Source: Elusimicrobiales bacterium (GTDB lineage: Bacteria > Elusimicrobiota > Elusimicrobia > Elusimicrobiales > UBA9959). From it: a stretch of DNA of 64,000 bases. Under the pieces are notes generated by a model. It saw only the letters and a list, made by a program, of their open reading frames with translations, had not been told where the DNA came from and ran no database searches. This document shows, piece by piece, positions 26,281-37,239 of this stretch. The translations under genes and the position numbers were made by a program. The DNA is taken from contig JAQTZB010000003.1 in the NCBI GenBank assembly GCA_028688015.1, forward strand, positions 331,411 to 395,410. Direction: 5' to 3'. The stretch's first letter is position 1. Each line of letters opens with the position of its first letter.

Positions 26281-26574
26281 ATGAACGACCTTACATTCCT
26301 CGGACTCGGCTACATCGGCGCGGGCGTAGGCGCGGGCCTCACGCTCATCGGCGCCGGCCTGGGCATCGGCAAGCTGGCCGCCAGCGCGCTGGAGGGCACC
26401 GCCCGCCAGCCCGAAGCCGGCCCCGCCCTGCGCACCACGATGATCATCGCGGCCGCCCTGATCGAAGGCCTCGGCTTCCTGGCCCTGGTCATCTGCTTCT
26501 TCGCGGTCATGAACCTGGCCATGCCCAAGGCGCCCGCCGCCGACGGCGCGCCCCAGGCCCAGACCACGCACTAA
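26281..26574 (+). CDS. atpE: ATP synthase subunit c
   Basis: 97 aa, two membrane helices joined by the polar loop ARQPEA. The ion-carrying carboxylate is E62 in AALIEGLGF. The Gln and Ser that accompany Na+ binding in Na+-type c-rings are replaced (GLGIGK; EG), so H+ coupling is more likely. AACGGAGG precedes the start, a strong site that fits the high copy number of subunit c. The C-terminal tail (APAADGAPQAQTTH) is a little longer than usual. Confidence 0.96.
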   Translation: MNDLTFLGLGYIGAGVGAGLTLIGAGLGIGKLAASALEGTARQPEAGPALRTTMIIAAALIEGLGFLALVICFFAVMNLAMPKAPAADGAPQAQTTH

Positions 26575-26626
26575 AAGCCCCAAGGCAGCTCCGGGCCGCG
26601 CAAGCCGCGGGCCCGGGAGGTGACAT

Positions 26627-27148
26627 ATGGAAGCATTGATCAGGCCCGAATTAGGGCTTACCTTCTGGACTATAGCCTGCTTTGTCCTGCTGACGCTGCT
26701 GCTTTCCCGCACCGCGTGGAAGCCGCTCATGCAGGCCGTGGAAGAGCGCGAGCGCGCCATAAAGAACGACCGCCAGACGGCGGAGACGGCGCGCGCCGAG
26801 GCCGAGAAGCTTAAGGCCGAGTTCGAGGCCAAACTGGCCGAGCTGAAGGGCGAGGTCGGCCGCCGCCTCGACGAGGCCCGCGCGATGGCCCAGAAAGAGC
26901 AGGACGTCCTGATAGAGGCCGCCCGCAAGAGCGCCGGCGTGATAGTGGACTCCGCCCGCCGCGAGATAGAGGCCGAGAGGCAGGAGGCCGCGCGCGACCT
27001 GAAGAACAAGGTCGCCGAACTCTCCGTGCTGACCGCCGAGCGGATCATGCTCAAGCAGCTGGACCACCGGGCCAACACCGACCTGGCGTCGCGCTACCTG
27101 GCCGAGCTGGAAAAAGAGCGGCCCGACCTTAAGCTGGAGTGCAAATAA
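26627..27148 (+). CDS. atpF: ATP synthase subunit b
   Basis: 173 aa: one N-terminal membrane helix (about 10-28), then a long charged coiled coil (ERERAIKNDRQTAETARAE onward), the peripheral stalk of the enzyme. GGGAGGTGA precedes the ATG. Its stop overlaps the atpH start by one base (TAATG). Confidence 0.95.
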   Translation: MEALIRPELGLTFWTIACFVLLTLLLSRTAWKPLMQAVEERERAIKNDRQTAETARAEAEKLKAEFEAKLAELKGEVGRRLDEARAMAQKEQDVLIEAARKSAGVIVDSARREIEAERQEAARDLKNKVAELSVLTAERIMLKQLDHRANTDLASRYLAELEKERPDLKLECK

Positions 27149-27702
27149 TGGATTCCGGCGCCAAGATCCTCGCCAAACGCTACGCCAGGGCCTACATGGC
27201 CCTGGACGCCAAGGCCCACGGCGCCGAACTGGAGACCGAGGCCGGCCGCAAGCTGGAAAGCCTGCGCCGGCTTTTCGAGGCCGCCCGCCCGCACATGAAG
27301 GCGCTTACGCACCCGGCCGTCAACAGCGAGGTCAGGCAGCTGGTGCTGGCCAAGATCCTGGGCGCCGGCAATACCGGCCCGGCGGCCGCCTTCGCGGACC
27401 TGCTGGTGCGCAAGGGGCGCTTCGGCCTGCTGGACGACATCATGCAGGAATGCCTGCGCATCAACGACAATTTTTGCGGGGTGGTCCGCGCCGAAGTCTA
27501 CAGCCGTTTCCCGCTGTCGGAAGGCGAGGTGAAGCGCATTCAGAAGATGATAGGCTGCGTGACCGGCAAGAAGGTGAATTTGCGCCAGGTGCTGGCCGAG
27601 CGCGTGGTGGGCGGCTTCGAGATCAAGATAGGCGACACGCTGATAGACGCTACCGTGCGGGGCAGGCTCGACGCCATGAGGGCCGGCCTGCTCAAAGGAT
27701 AA
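27148..27702 (+). CDS. atpH: ATP synthase subunit delta
   Basis: 184 aa. It starts at ATG 27148, overlapping the atpF stop. AKRYARAYMALD at the N-terminus and the C-terminal VVGGFEIKIGDTLIDATVRGRL are typical of delta/OSCP, which joins the peripheral stalk to the top of F1. Confidence 0.94.
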   Translation: MDSGAKILAKRYARAYMALDAKAHGAELETEAGRKLESLRRLFEAARPHMKALTHPAVNSEVRQLVLAKILGAGNTGPAAAFADLLVRKGRFGLLDDIMQECLRINDNFCGVVRAEVYSRFPLSEGEVKRIQKMIGCVTGKKVNLRQVLAERVVGGFEIKIGDTLIDATVRGRLDAMRAGLLKG

Positions 27703-27711
27703 CCCGGATTT

Positions 27712-29226
27712 ATGATACGACCTGAAGAGATCACTGAAATCATCAAAGGGCGGATAGAGAAGTTCATCCCCGAAGCGCAGCTGTCCGAGACCGGGCAGGT
27801 GCTGCAGGTGGGCGACGGCATCTCCCGCATCTACGGCCTTAACGGCGCCCTGGTGGGCGAGCTGGTGGAGTTCGAGGGCGGCGTGTCCGGCATGGTGCTC
27901 AATATCGAGCGCGAGAATGTCGGCGCGGTCATCATGGGCTCCGACACCCTCATCAAGGAAGGCGACCGCGTGAAGCGCACCGGCCGCGTGCTGGAAGTCC
28001 CCGTCGGCCCCGAGCTGGTGGGCCGCGTGGTGGACGCCCTCGGCAACCCCATAGACGGCAAGGGCCCGCTGAACGCCAAAAAAAAGCGCCCCGTGGAGGT
28101 GATCGCGCCGGGCGTGGTGGAGCGCGCCCCGGTGAAGGAGCCGCTGCAGACCGGCCTGAAGGCCATAGACGCCATGATCCCCATCGGCCGCGGCCAGCGC
28201 GAGCTCATCATCGGCGACCGCCAGACCGGCAAGACCGCCGTCGCGCTCGACGCCATCATTAACCAGAAGAACGAGCCTGCCGACAAGCGCCCCATCTGCA
28301 TCTACGTGGCTATCGGCCAGAAACAGTCCACCGTGGCCCGCGTCGCCAAGATCCTGGAGGACAACGGCGCGATGGAGTACTCCATCATCGTTTCCGCCTC
28401 CGCCTCGGACCCGGCGTCCATGCTGTACCTCGCCCCCTACACCGGCTGCGCCATCGGCGAGGAGTTCATGTGGAACGGCAAGCACGCGCTGGTCATCTAC
28501 GACGACCTGTCCAAGCACGCGCAGAGCTACCGCCAGATGTCGCTGCTGCTGCGCCGCCCGCCCGGCCGCGAAGCCTACCCCGGCGACGTGTTCTACCTCC
28601 ATTCCCGCCTGCTCGAGCGCGCCTGCAAGCTGTGCGACAAGAACGGGTCCGGCTCGCTGACCGCGCTGCCCATCATCGAGACGCAGGCCAGCGACGTGAC
28701 GGCCTACATCCCGACCAACGTCATCTCCATCACCGACGGCCAGATCTACCTGGAGTCGAGCCTCTTCCATTCCGGCATCAAGCCCGCCGTCAACGTGGGC
28801 ATCTCGGTGTCCCGCGTGGGCAGCTCGGCGCAGATCAAGGCCATGAAGCAGGTGGCCGGCCAGCTGCGCCTGGACCTGGCTCAGTACAACGAGCTCGCGG
28901 CCTTTGCGCAGTTCGGCTCGGACCTCGACAAGGCCAGCATGGACCTGCTCAAGCGCGGCCAGCGCATGGTGGAACTGCTCAAGCAGGACCAGTACGCGCC
29001 GATGCCGGTGCAGGAGCAGGTGGCGGTGCTGTTCGCAGGGACGCGCGGCTACCTCGACGATGTAGAGCTGGAGAAGGTGAGGCATTTTGAGTCGGGGCTG
29101 GTGAAGTACCTGCGCGACGCCTACGCGAACCTCCTGGCCGATATCGCCGAGAAAAAACAGCTGGACCAGGCCCTGACCGACCGCCTGGCCGACGCGGTCA
29201 CCGACTTTAAGAAAAAGTTCGCTTAA
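27712..29226 (+). CDS. atpA: ATP synthase subunit alpha
   Basis: 504 aa, full length. Walker A is GDRQTGKT with K174; the [14 protein letters not shown] and [21 protein letters not shown] segments are characteristic. It forms the non-catalytic nucleotide sites of F1. An unrelated epimerase gene follows 9 nt later, before atpG. Confidence 0.98.
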   Translation: MIRPEEITEIIKGRIEKFIPEAQLSETGQVLQVGDGISRIYGLNGALVGELVEFEGGVSGMVLNIERENVGAVIMGSDTLIKEGDRVKRTGRVLEVPVGPELVGRVVDALGNPIDGKGPLNAKKKRPVEVIAPGVVERAPVKEPLQTGLKAIDAMIPIGRGQRELIIGDRQTGKTAVALDAIINQKNEPADKRPICIYVAIGQKQSTVARVAKILEDNGAMEYSIIVSASASDPASMLYLAPYTGCAIGEEFMWNGKHALVIYDDLSKHAQSYRQMSLLLRRPPGREAYPGDVFYLHSRLLERACKLCDKNGSGSLTALPIIETQASDVTAYIPTNVISITDGQIYLESSLFHSGIKPAVNVGISVSRVGSSAQIKAMKQVAGQLRLDLAQYNELAAFAQFGSDLDKASMDLLKRGQRMVELLKQDQYAPMPVQEQVAVLFAGTRGYLDDVELEKVRHFESGLVKYLRDAYANLLADIAEKKQLDQALTDRLADAVTDFKKKFA

Positions 29227-29235
29227 GAAGGGGCT

Positions 29236-30159
29236 ATGAAAAAGTACCTCGTCACCGGCGGCGCCGGGTTCATCGGTTCCAACATCGCCTTCGCCCTGGA
29301 AAAAGAGCGCAAGGCGAAAGTGACCGTGCTCGATAACTTCTCTTCTGGCCATTACAAGACCCTCGTCGGCTTCGGCGGCGACGTCGTGGCGGGGGACATC
29401 CGCGAAACGGGCTGGTTCGATAAGGTCGGCCCCGTGGACGCCATCCTGCACCAGGCCGCGATAGTGGACACCACCGTCAGCGAGCAGCGCGCGATGATGG
29501 AGGTCAACGTGGACGGCTTCCGCAACGTGCTGGACTTCGCCCTGAAGGCGGGCGTCAAGCGCGTGGTTTACGCGTCCTCGGCCGCCACCTACGGCAACGG
29601 CAAATGCCCCATGCACGAGGGCAGCGTGCCCGAACCTGAGAACGTCTACGGCTTTTCCAAGGCCATCATGGACAACGTCGCCATGGCCTTCGCGGCGGCC
29701 CACAAGGACATGACCATCGTCGGGCTGCGCTATTTCAACGTCTTCGGCCCGCGCGAGTACTACAAGGGCAAGATGGCCAGCATGGTCTTCCAGCTCTACA
29801 ACCAGATGAAGGCCGGCAAGCGCCCGCGCGTCTTCAAGTTCGGCGAGCAGGTGCGCGACTTCGTCTACGTCAAGGACATCGTGCGCGGCAACCTGAACGC
29901 CCTCGACGCCGAGCGCTCCTGCGTCTGCAACCTGGCCTCCGGCCGGCCCGGCAACTTCAACGAGGTTATAGAGGCGCTGAACAAGGCCCTGCATACCGAC
30001 CTCGCCCCCGACTATTTTGACAACCCGTACGGCTTCTACCAGAACAAGACCCACGCCGACCTGCGGCAGGCCAAGGCCCTGCTGAACTACCGGCCCGAGT
30101 GGGGCCTGGCCGACGCCATAGCGGATTACGTGAAGATCCTGGAGAAGGCGAAGATCTAA
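29236..30159 (+). CDS. NAD-dependent epimerase (HldD/GalE-like), inserted in the atp operon
   Basis: 307 aa extended short-chain dehydrogenase. The nucleotide-binding motif is GGAGFIGSN; the catalytic Ser and Tyr/Lys are in ASSAATYG and YGFSK. RYFNVFGPREYYKGKMAS resembles ADP-glyceromanno-heptose 6-epimerase (HldD), a lipopolysaccharide core enzyme, better than GalE. It lies between atpA and atpG with gaps of 9 and 4 nt, on the same strand and with similar base composition, so it is fully part of the operon. A link between heptose synthesis and ATP synthase is not known. Confidence 0.85.
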   Translation: MKKYLVTGGAGFIGSNIAFALEKERKAKVTVLDNFSSGHYKTLVGFGGDVVAGDIRETGWFDKVGPVDAILHQAAIVDTTVSEQRAMMEVNVDGFRNVLDFALKAGVKRVVYASSAATYGNGKCPMHEGSVPEPENVYGFSKAIMDNVAMAFAAAHKDMTIVGLRYFNVFGPREYYKGKMASMVFQLYNQMKAGKRPRVFKFGEQVRDFVYVKDIVRGNLNALDAERSCVCNLASGRPGNFNEVIEALNKALHTDLAPDYFDNPYGFYQNKTHADLRQAKALLNYRPEWGLADAIADYVKILEKAKI

Positions 30160-30163
30160 ACCT

Positions 30164-32501
<2,338 letters not shown>

Positions 32502-32502
32502 T

Positions 32503-32928
32503 ATGGAAAAGAAGCGCCTGCTGCTCACGATAGTCACTCCGGAGAAGACCGTCCTCACGGACAAGCCGGTGGACTTCGTCACCATCCCCGCCGCCGGCGG
32601 CGAGATGGGCGTGCTGCCCGGCCACGCGCCGCAGGTGGCGCAGCTGCGGGAAGGCGTCATGCTTTACCGCGACGGCCACCAGAAGGAGGTCTTCGCCGTC
32701 CTCAACGGCTTCGCGGAGATCTTCCGCGACCGGGTGCTGGTGCTGGCCGAGGCAGCGGAGCTGGCCAAGGAAGTCAGCGAGGAGCGGGCGCGCCAGGCCT
32801 ACCAGCAGGCCAAGCAGGCGCTGGCCATGCGCGGGGCGGATATGGACCTCGACGAGGCTACCGCCTCGCTGCGCCGCGCCGCGGTACGCATGAAGGTGGC
32901 CGAGTTCCGCCGCAAGCACAAGATGTAA
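32503..32928 (+). CDS. atpC: ATP synthase subunit epsilon
   Basis: 141 aa: N-terminal beta-sandwich (TPEKTVLTDKPVDFVTIPA, MGVLPGHAP) and two C-terminal helices (EERARQAYQQAKQAL ... LRRAAVRMKVAEF). It is the regulatory subunit at the foot of the rotor and the last gene of the operon, 1 nt after atpD. Confidence 0.95.
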   Translation: MEKKRLLLTIVTPEKTVLTDKPVDFVTIPAAGGEMGVLPGHAPQVAQLREGVMLYRDGHQKEVFAVLNGFAEIFRDRVLVLAEAAELAKEVSEERARQAYQQAKQALAMRGADMDLDEATASLRRAAVRMKVAEFRRKHKM

Positions 32929-32949
32929 GCGCCTCCAAAGCGCCAAAAG

Positions 32950-32986
32950 AGACCGCCCGGTAACAATACCCGGGCGGTTTCTTTTT
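32950..32986 (+). terminator. Terminator of the atp operon
   Basis: GAGACCGCCCGG pairs with CCGGGCGGTTTC (12 bp, one G-U), then TTTTT. Confidence 0.9.
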
Positions 32987-32993
32987 ATAGCTA

Positions 32994-33334
32994 GCGGCCT
33001 GCCGCAGGGGGGGCCGCGAGAAGCCCAGTCGGGGCCAGCAGGGGAGGGGCCCCGTGCTCCTGGGCAGAGGGGAACCGTTGCGCGGTTCCCCCCGCCCTTT
33101 GGGAATTTAAGGGCGGGGCCCCCCTCCCCAAAGTCGCACGGAACCCCTCCCCTGCCGTCCCCTCCGTATATTTGTCAGTACTACCACAAGCGAGCAACCA
33201 GCGGAGACCGCAGGGGGTAGGGTTAGCAAAACCTTCATGAGCCCGACGCTTGCGTAAGCGCGGAGGGCGAATGATGAGCGAGGCCACGGTGTGGCCGAGC
33301 GCGTTTTGCGTTCCTACCCCCTGCGGTAGGCCGC
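32994..33334. repeat. Non-coding element with terminal inverted repeats (MITE-like or structured RNA)
   Basis: An 18-bp inverted repeat with one mismatch frames the segment: 32994-33011 (GCGGCCTGCCGCAGGGGG) and 33317-33334. A third copy at 33207-33221 (ACCGCAGGGGGTAGG) pairs perfectly over 15 bp with 33313-33327. Inside lie further hairpins: GGGGAACCG/CGGTTCCCC near 33071, CCCGCCCTT/AAGGGCGGG near 33093, GCTT/AAGC and GGCCAC/GTGGCC near 33248-33294. No credible ORF exists. No target duplication is evident at the edges. This fills most of the 475-base gap after atpC. It could be a non-autonomous mobile element or a gene for a structured RNA. Confidence 0.6.
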
Positions 33335-33403
33335 CACCCACGAGCGCCTCCCAACTGGCCTCATAGCAGTTCCATGAAAAAAATTAAAAAATAAGAATTG
33401 AAA

Positions 33404-34108
33404 TTACTTAACTGCGGTGTGGACGGCGACGGCGCCGGGAAAGAGGGGGGTGGCTTTTACGCCGGAGAAGCCGGCCTCGGAGAGGAGCGCGGAGAAGTCG
33501 GCGGCGCGGTAGAAGTTCAGGATGGTGTTGAGCAGGAAGAGGTAGGAGGGCCTGCTCTTCGGCGAGAGCAGGTTCAGCAGGCCGATGGCGGCTTTGACGT
33601 AAACGCGCATCAGCAGCCAGATCAGCGGGTTCTCCGGGCGCGTGGTCTCGACGTTGAGGAAGACGCCGCCCGGCTTCAGCACCCGGCGGAACTCGCGCAG
33701 CGCGGCCAGCAGTTTTTCGCGGTCCAGGTTGAGGTTGCGGGTGGCGAAGGAAATGGTGACGAGGTCGAAGGCGGCGTCCGGGAACGGCAGTTCTTTGGCC
33801 TCTGCGCGCACGAAGGTCAGTTCCGGCGCGCGCTTCGCGGCCGAAGAGAGCATGGCTTCGCTGAGGTCTGCCCCGGTGAGGTGCAGGGAGGGTCCGAAAG
33901 TCCTCCGGAGGGCCAGGCAGAAGTCGCCGGTGCCGCAACAAGCGTCCAGCGCGCCCCGGGCGCCCGGGGCTGCCGCGCGGGCCAGGGCGGCAGCCCGGCG
34001 GCGCCAGTATCTGTCGAGGCCGAAGGTCAGGAAGGAGTTGGCTGCGCCGTAAAAAAGGTAAATGCCGTCATAAAACCCGGCGATAGCCAGCTCTGTTTTA
34101 GACGGCAT
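33404..34108 (-). CDS. ubiE: UbiE/MenG-type quinone methyltransferase
   Basis: 234 aa SAM-dependent methyltransferase. Motif I is LDACCGTGDF, with GADLSEAML and TISFATRNL following, and FRRVLKPGG marks the family, as does the FYDGIYLFY N-terminus. It should C-methylate demethylmenaquinone or a ubiquinone precursor. It stands alone here, so the quinone type cannot be told. The gene starts close upstream of the small conserved gene at 34134-34307. Confidence 0.85.
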   Translation of the reverse strand: MPSKTELAIAGFYDGIYLFYGAANSFLTFGLDRYWRRRAAALARAAAPGARGALDACCGTGDFCLALRRTFGPSLHLTGADLSEAMLSSAAKRAPELTFVRAEAKELPFPDAAFDLVTISFATRNLNLDREKLLAALREFRRVLKPGGVFLNVETTRPENPLIWLLMRVYVKAAIGLLNLLSPKSRPSYLFLLNTILNFYRAADFSALLSEAGFSGVKATPLFPGAVAVHTAVK

Positions 34109-34133
34109 TTAGGACCGAAGAAAAAACGCGGAA

Positions 34134-34307
34134 CTACTTTTTCTCTTCTTTGTTGTCGTTCTCGGCCACGAACTTCTTGATGTCCTCGATCCCCTCGATG
34201 ATGAGGCGGGCCTTGGAAAGGCCGAAGGAGAACGGGTATTTGTCGTTCTCATTGCGCTTGAGTATCAGGACGGGCTGGCCTTTGTATTCAGTTCTTTCTA
34301 CGATCAT
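34134..34307 (-). CDS. Small conserved hypothetical protein
   Basis: 57 aa beginning MIVERTEYKG at 34307, with GGAGGA 7 nt upstream; a longer frame from 34370 crosses the promoter and is rejected. Composition is charged (Lys/Glu-rich C-terminus KKFVAENDNKEEKK) with YKGQPVLILKR and PFSFGLSKARLIIEGIED. The compact shape suggests a small binding protein, but I do not recognise a function. A good promoter precedes it. Confidence 0.75.
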   Translation of the reverse strand: MIVERTEYKGQPVLILKRNENDKYPFSFGLSKARLIIEGIEDIKKFVAENDNKEEKK

Positions 34308-34354
34308 GATCTTCCTCCACGCGCTTGCCCCCCTTGGGGCGCGCTTAAGCCCTA

Positions 34355-34384
34355 ATAATAGCACAAACAAAACGGGCTTTTCAA
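34355..34384 (-). promoter_or_regulatory. Promoter of the small hypothetical gene
   Basis: Minus-strand TTGAAA (34379-34384), 18-nt spacer, TATTAT (34355-34360), about 48 nt before the ATG. Confidence 0.6.
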
Positions 34385-34465
34385 TAATAATATAATTTAT
34401 TCATATTTATAAATCAAGGGGCGGCCTTTTGACGGGCCGCCGGCATTCTTTGTAAGATTCGAATT

Positions 34466-34987
34466 ATGGGGAAAAAAGAACTGTTCTGGGAGCTGGCCAC
34501 CAAGGCGGTAAAGACGCTGGTGGCCCTTTTTACGCTGTTCGCGATAGGCTATTTCGTGGAGCGCCTGCCTTTCGCCCAGTCGCTGCCTTTCATAAGTCAG
34601 AAACTGCCGGTCAGCGTGTTCCTGAACGCTGTGGTTTCGCTGCTGGCGGTCGTGGTCTTCATCCGGTTCGGGGTGGAGGCTTCGCCCTGCGCCGACGGCA
34701 TCATGGATTTCATGCCCGGCGCGGGCAAGTTCTCCCGCAGCGTGGTGAAGATCCTCGCGCTGCTCTTCTCCTATTTCGCCTTCAAGCCGGCCGTGGCGCC
34801 GTTCATGGAGGATTACGAGTGGGCCTACGAGGCGCTGTTCCTGGGCTTCACGCTCTTTTACCTGGTGCGCGCGGGCCTGCACCTCTACGCCGCCAGCGAG
34901 AACATCAGCAAATTCCTCGTCGAGGCGCTGCGCCAGCCGGTGCCGGCGGTCAAGCCGCCGGGGGGACCGCCTGAAAAGCGGCCGTAG
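34466..34987 (+). CDS. Hypothetical integral membrane protein
   Basis: 173 aa with about four hydrophobic segments: near 15-33, 50-68, 88-110 and 125-145. The C-terminus is Pro-rich and probably cytoplasmic. No family is recognised. It is a single gene with its own terminator. Confidence 0.7.
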   Translation: MGKKELFWELATKAVKTLVALFTLFAIGYFVERLPFAQSLPFISQKLPVSVFLNAVVSLLAVVVFIRFGVEASPCADGIMDFMPGAGKFSRSVVKILALLFSYFAFKPAVAPFMEDYEWAYEALFLGFTLFYLVRAGLHLYAASENISKFLVEALRQPVPAVKPPGGPPEKRP

Positions 34988-34993
34988 CCGGAG

Positions 34994-35020
34994 GGGCGGG
35001 GCGACCCGCCCTTTTTCTTT
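34994..35020 (+). terminator. Terminator of 34466-34987
   Basis: GGGCGGG and CCCGCCC with a GCGA loop, then TTTTTCTTTT. Confidence 0.88.
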
Positions 35021-35029
35021 TACCGAAGA

Positions 35030-35953
35030 TTACAGGGGGATGGCGGCGGAATGCGACGCGGCCGAAGCGGCCGCGTTCTTGAGAAGCTTTACACAATAGC
35101 GCGCGTTGCGCAGCCCCGAGCCAGGCGGCAGCTCCCCGTCTATTTCCCTTCTGAAGCGGTCCAGCTCCGCCTTGAGCCAGGCGGGCCGGGCCTCTCCGGG
35201 CGCGGCGCCGTCCGAGAGCTGCAGGTCTTCCGCCGGGAGGCCGCGGGGCTCCAGGCGCAGCGCGGCGCCGTCGAGCTCCAGCGCGCCAGCGCTGCCGGCC
35301 GCCGAGACGCGCAGGCGTGGCTTCGCGGCTCCGCCTGCCAGGTAGATAAAGCCGTCGCCGCGGCCGAAGTGCACGTGGAAAGCGGCGGAGTCGCCCGGCG
35401 TCAGGCGCGCTTCTACGGCTGCGGGCGGGCGGCGCACGGCGCCCAGCAGCAGCGAGGCCGCCTGCCAGGCCTCCGGCGAGGCCGTCCAGTCGGCAGGTCC
35501 CGGCCAGGCCAGCTCAAGCCGCGCCAGCGCGAAGGTCACCTCACCGGCCAGGCCGCGCGTGATCGCCTTTTCCAGCGCTCGGCACGACGGGGAATGCTCC
35601 CACGGCTGGGAGGCGAAAAGGACGCGGCCGGCTTTCTCGGCGGCCCCGCGCAGTTCTTCCAGTTCGGTGGTGGACCGGCAGAAGGGGGGCTCGCAGAAGA
35701 CGTGGAGGCCCCGCGTCAGCGCGAGCTGCGCGGCCCGGAAGCATTCCCCCGGCGGCAGGCTGATGGCCGCGGCCTGGAGGCCGGGCTCCGAGAACAGCTC
35801 TTCCGCGCTCGCCCGCGCCGCGCCGGCAGGGAGGGAAAGAACGCCGCGGCCGGGGGCGGGGCAGTAGGCCGCGATATCCAGGCCGCCGGCCGCCAGCGCG
35901 CCGGGCCCGGGGCCGAAAGCGTCCGCGCCTCCCAGGAAAGCTGTTTTTAGCAT
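35030..35953 (-). CDS. Gfo/Idh/MocA-family oxidoreductase
   Basis: 307 aa. The N-terminal Rossmann part is short and modified: LKTAFLGGADAFGPG replaces the usual GxGxxG. The AAISLPPGECFRAAQLALTRGLHVFCEPPF stretch (read in part) is the family core; the usual EKP reads EPP, so the Lys that contacts nicotinamide is missing. The C-terminal domain is present but short. It may act on a sugar or be a diverged member with altered or lost catalysis. No sugar genes adjoin. Confidence 0.65.
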   Translation of the reverse strand: MLKTAFLGGADAFGPGPGALAAGGLDIAAYCPAPGRGVLSLPAGAARASAEELFSEPGLQAAAISLPPGECFRAAQLALTRGLHVFCEPPFCRSTTELEELRGAAEKAGRVLFASQPWEHSPSCRALEKAITRGLAGEVTFALARLELAWPGPADWTASPEAWQAASLLLGAVRRPPAAVEARLTPGDSAAFHVHFGRGDGFIYLAGGAAKPRLRVSAAGSAGALELDGAALRLEPRGLPAEDLQLSDGAAPGEARPAWLKAELDRFRREIDGELPPGSGLRNARYCVKLLKNAAASAASHSAAIPL

Positions 35954-36005
35954 GGCTACATTTAAGCAAAAAACAGCGGGCCGCGGCCTCCCCCTAAATA
36001 TCCTG

Positions 36006-36034
36006 TTGACTTGTTGTTGCTTTCCTTGTAATAA
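36006..36034 (+). promoter_or_regulatory. Promoter of the pilMNOPQ operon
   Basis: TTGACT (36006-36011), 17 nt, TAATAA (36029-36034). The leader of about 90 nt holds a GGCCGC/GCGGCC pair (36067-36072 with 36099-36104) and a GC-rich hairpin before the ATG, so post-initiation control is possible. Confidence 0.6.
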
Positions 36035-36129
36035 TTATTTAATATAAATGCTCTATACTGTGTAAGGCCGCGCAGAAACGCTGAGTAAGTGGTCGAGCGG
36101 CCCGGGGGCCGGAGGGTTTTTAAATCTAG

Positions 36130-37239
36130 ATGCTTTCAAACCTGGTAAAAATGCTGTTCCCGCCTAAGGACGTCATAGGCATAGACATCGGGAACTACGC
36201 CGTAAAAATAGTCTGCTTCGGAGAAGAGAAGAAGGTCCTCAAGCTGAAGGACTGGGGCTACATCCCTCTCTCGATCAAGGCCGACGTCCCGCCCGAAGAG
36301 AGAAAAGCCATCATCTCGCAGGAGATCAAGACCTACATCAAGAAGAAGAACCTGCAGGCCAAGTACGCCGCCGCCTCCATTTCCGGCAACGCGGTCATCG
36401 TCCGCTACGTCAAGCTGCCCAAGCTCACCCGCAAGGAGCTGGACCTCACGATAGCCGTCGAGGCCGAGCCTTTTATCCCCTTCGACATCAAGGATGTCAA
36501 CCTCACCTACAGCATCCTCAACGACGCGCCCGAGGAAGGCGAGCCCAAGATCGACACCGTGCTGGTGGCCGCCAAGCGGGAGGCCGTGCAGGACAAGATA
36601 GACATCATCTCCGGCGCCGGCCTCGACCCGCTCATCATCGACGTGGACTCCTTCGCGCTGGAAACCCTCTACGACCGCCTCGCCCCCAAGGGCGAGAACA
36701 ATTCCGTGCTGCTGCTCAACATCGGGCAGAAGGTCACCAACCTCTCCATCATCACCGCCGGCGTCACGCGCGTCGTGCGCGACATCTTCATCGCCGGCGC
36801 CACGCTGGACAAGGCCATCGCCAAGGCGCTCAAGACCGACGTCGGGGCCGCCGACGCGCTGAAGAAAAGCCGCGTCGTGCTGGTAACCGACGAGGACAAG
36901 GAGGCCGCCATCGAGGCCTTCGACCGCGAGGGCATAGCCGCCTCCAGGGCCGTCTCCGGTGTGCTCAAGGACCTCTATACCGAGGTTTCCCGCTCCATCG
37001 ACTTCTACCTCTCGCAGGGCGTGGAACATTCCATCTCCAAGATACTGCTTTCCGGCGGCGTGTCCAACCTCGGCAACGTCGGCAAGTTCCTCTCCTCGGA
37101 ATTCAAGGTGCCCGTCGAGGTGATCAACCCGCTCGCCTTCCTGCCCGAAATGCCCAAGAACCTGCCCAAGGACGTGCTGCCCTCCCTGGCCGTGGCCGCG
37201 GGCCTGGCGCTGCGCAAAATGAAGGACTGGGAAGAATGA
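36130..37239 (+). CDS. pilM: Type IV pilus assembly protein PilM
   Basis: 369 aa actin-like ATPase. IGIDIGNYAVKIV is the first phosphate-binding motif, LLLNIGQKVTNLSII the second, and ILLSGGVSNLGNV the adenosine motif. It sits on the cytoplasmic face and binds the N-terminus of PilN. It is first of five genes in the standard pilMNOPQ order and overlaps pilN by 4 nt. Confidence 0.95.
   Translation: MLSNLVKMLFPPKDVIGIDIGNYAVKIVCFGEEKKVLKLKDWGYIPLSIKADVPPEERKAIISQEIKTYIKKKNLQAKYAAASISGNAVIVRYVKLPKLTRKELDLTIAVEAEPFIPFDIKDVNLTYSILNDAPEEGEPKIDTVLVAAKREAVQDKIDIISGAGLDPLIIDVDSFALETLYDRLAPKGENNSVLLLNIGQKVTNLSIITAGVTRVVRDIFIAGATLDKAIAKALKTDVGAADALKKSRVVLVTDEDKEAAIEAFDREGIAASRAVSGVLKDLYTEVSRSIDFYLSQGVEHSISKILLSGGVSNLGNVGKFLSSEFKVPVEVINPLAFLPEMPKNLPKDVLPSLAVAAGLALRKMKDWEE

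Noticed and set aside
32991..33341. 116-aa frame in the non-coding element
   Set aside because: It runs through the inverted repeats, has no ribosome binding site and no domain.
36035..36129. c-di-GMP (GEMM) riboswitch before pilM
   Set aside because: The leader lacks the conserved GEMM sequence elements; only generic GC pairing is visible.
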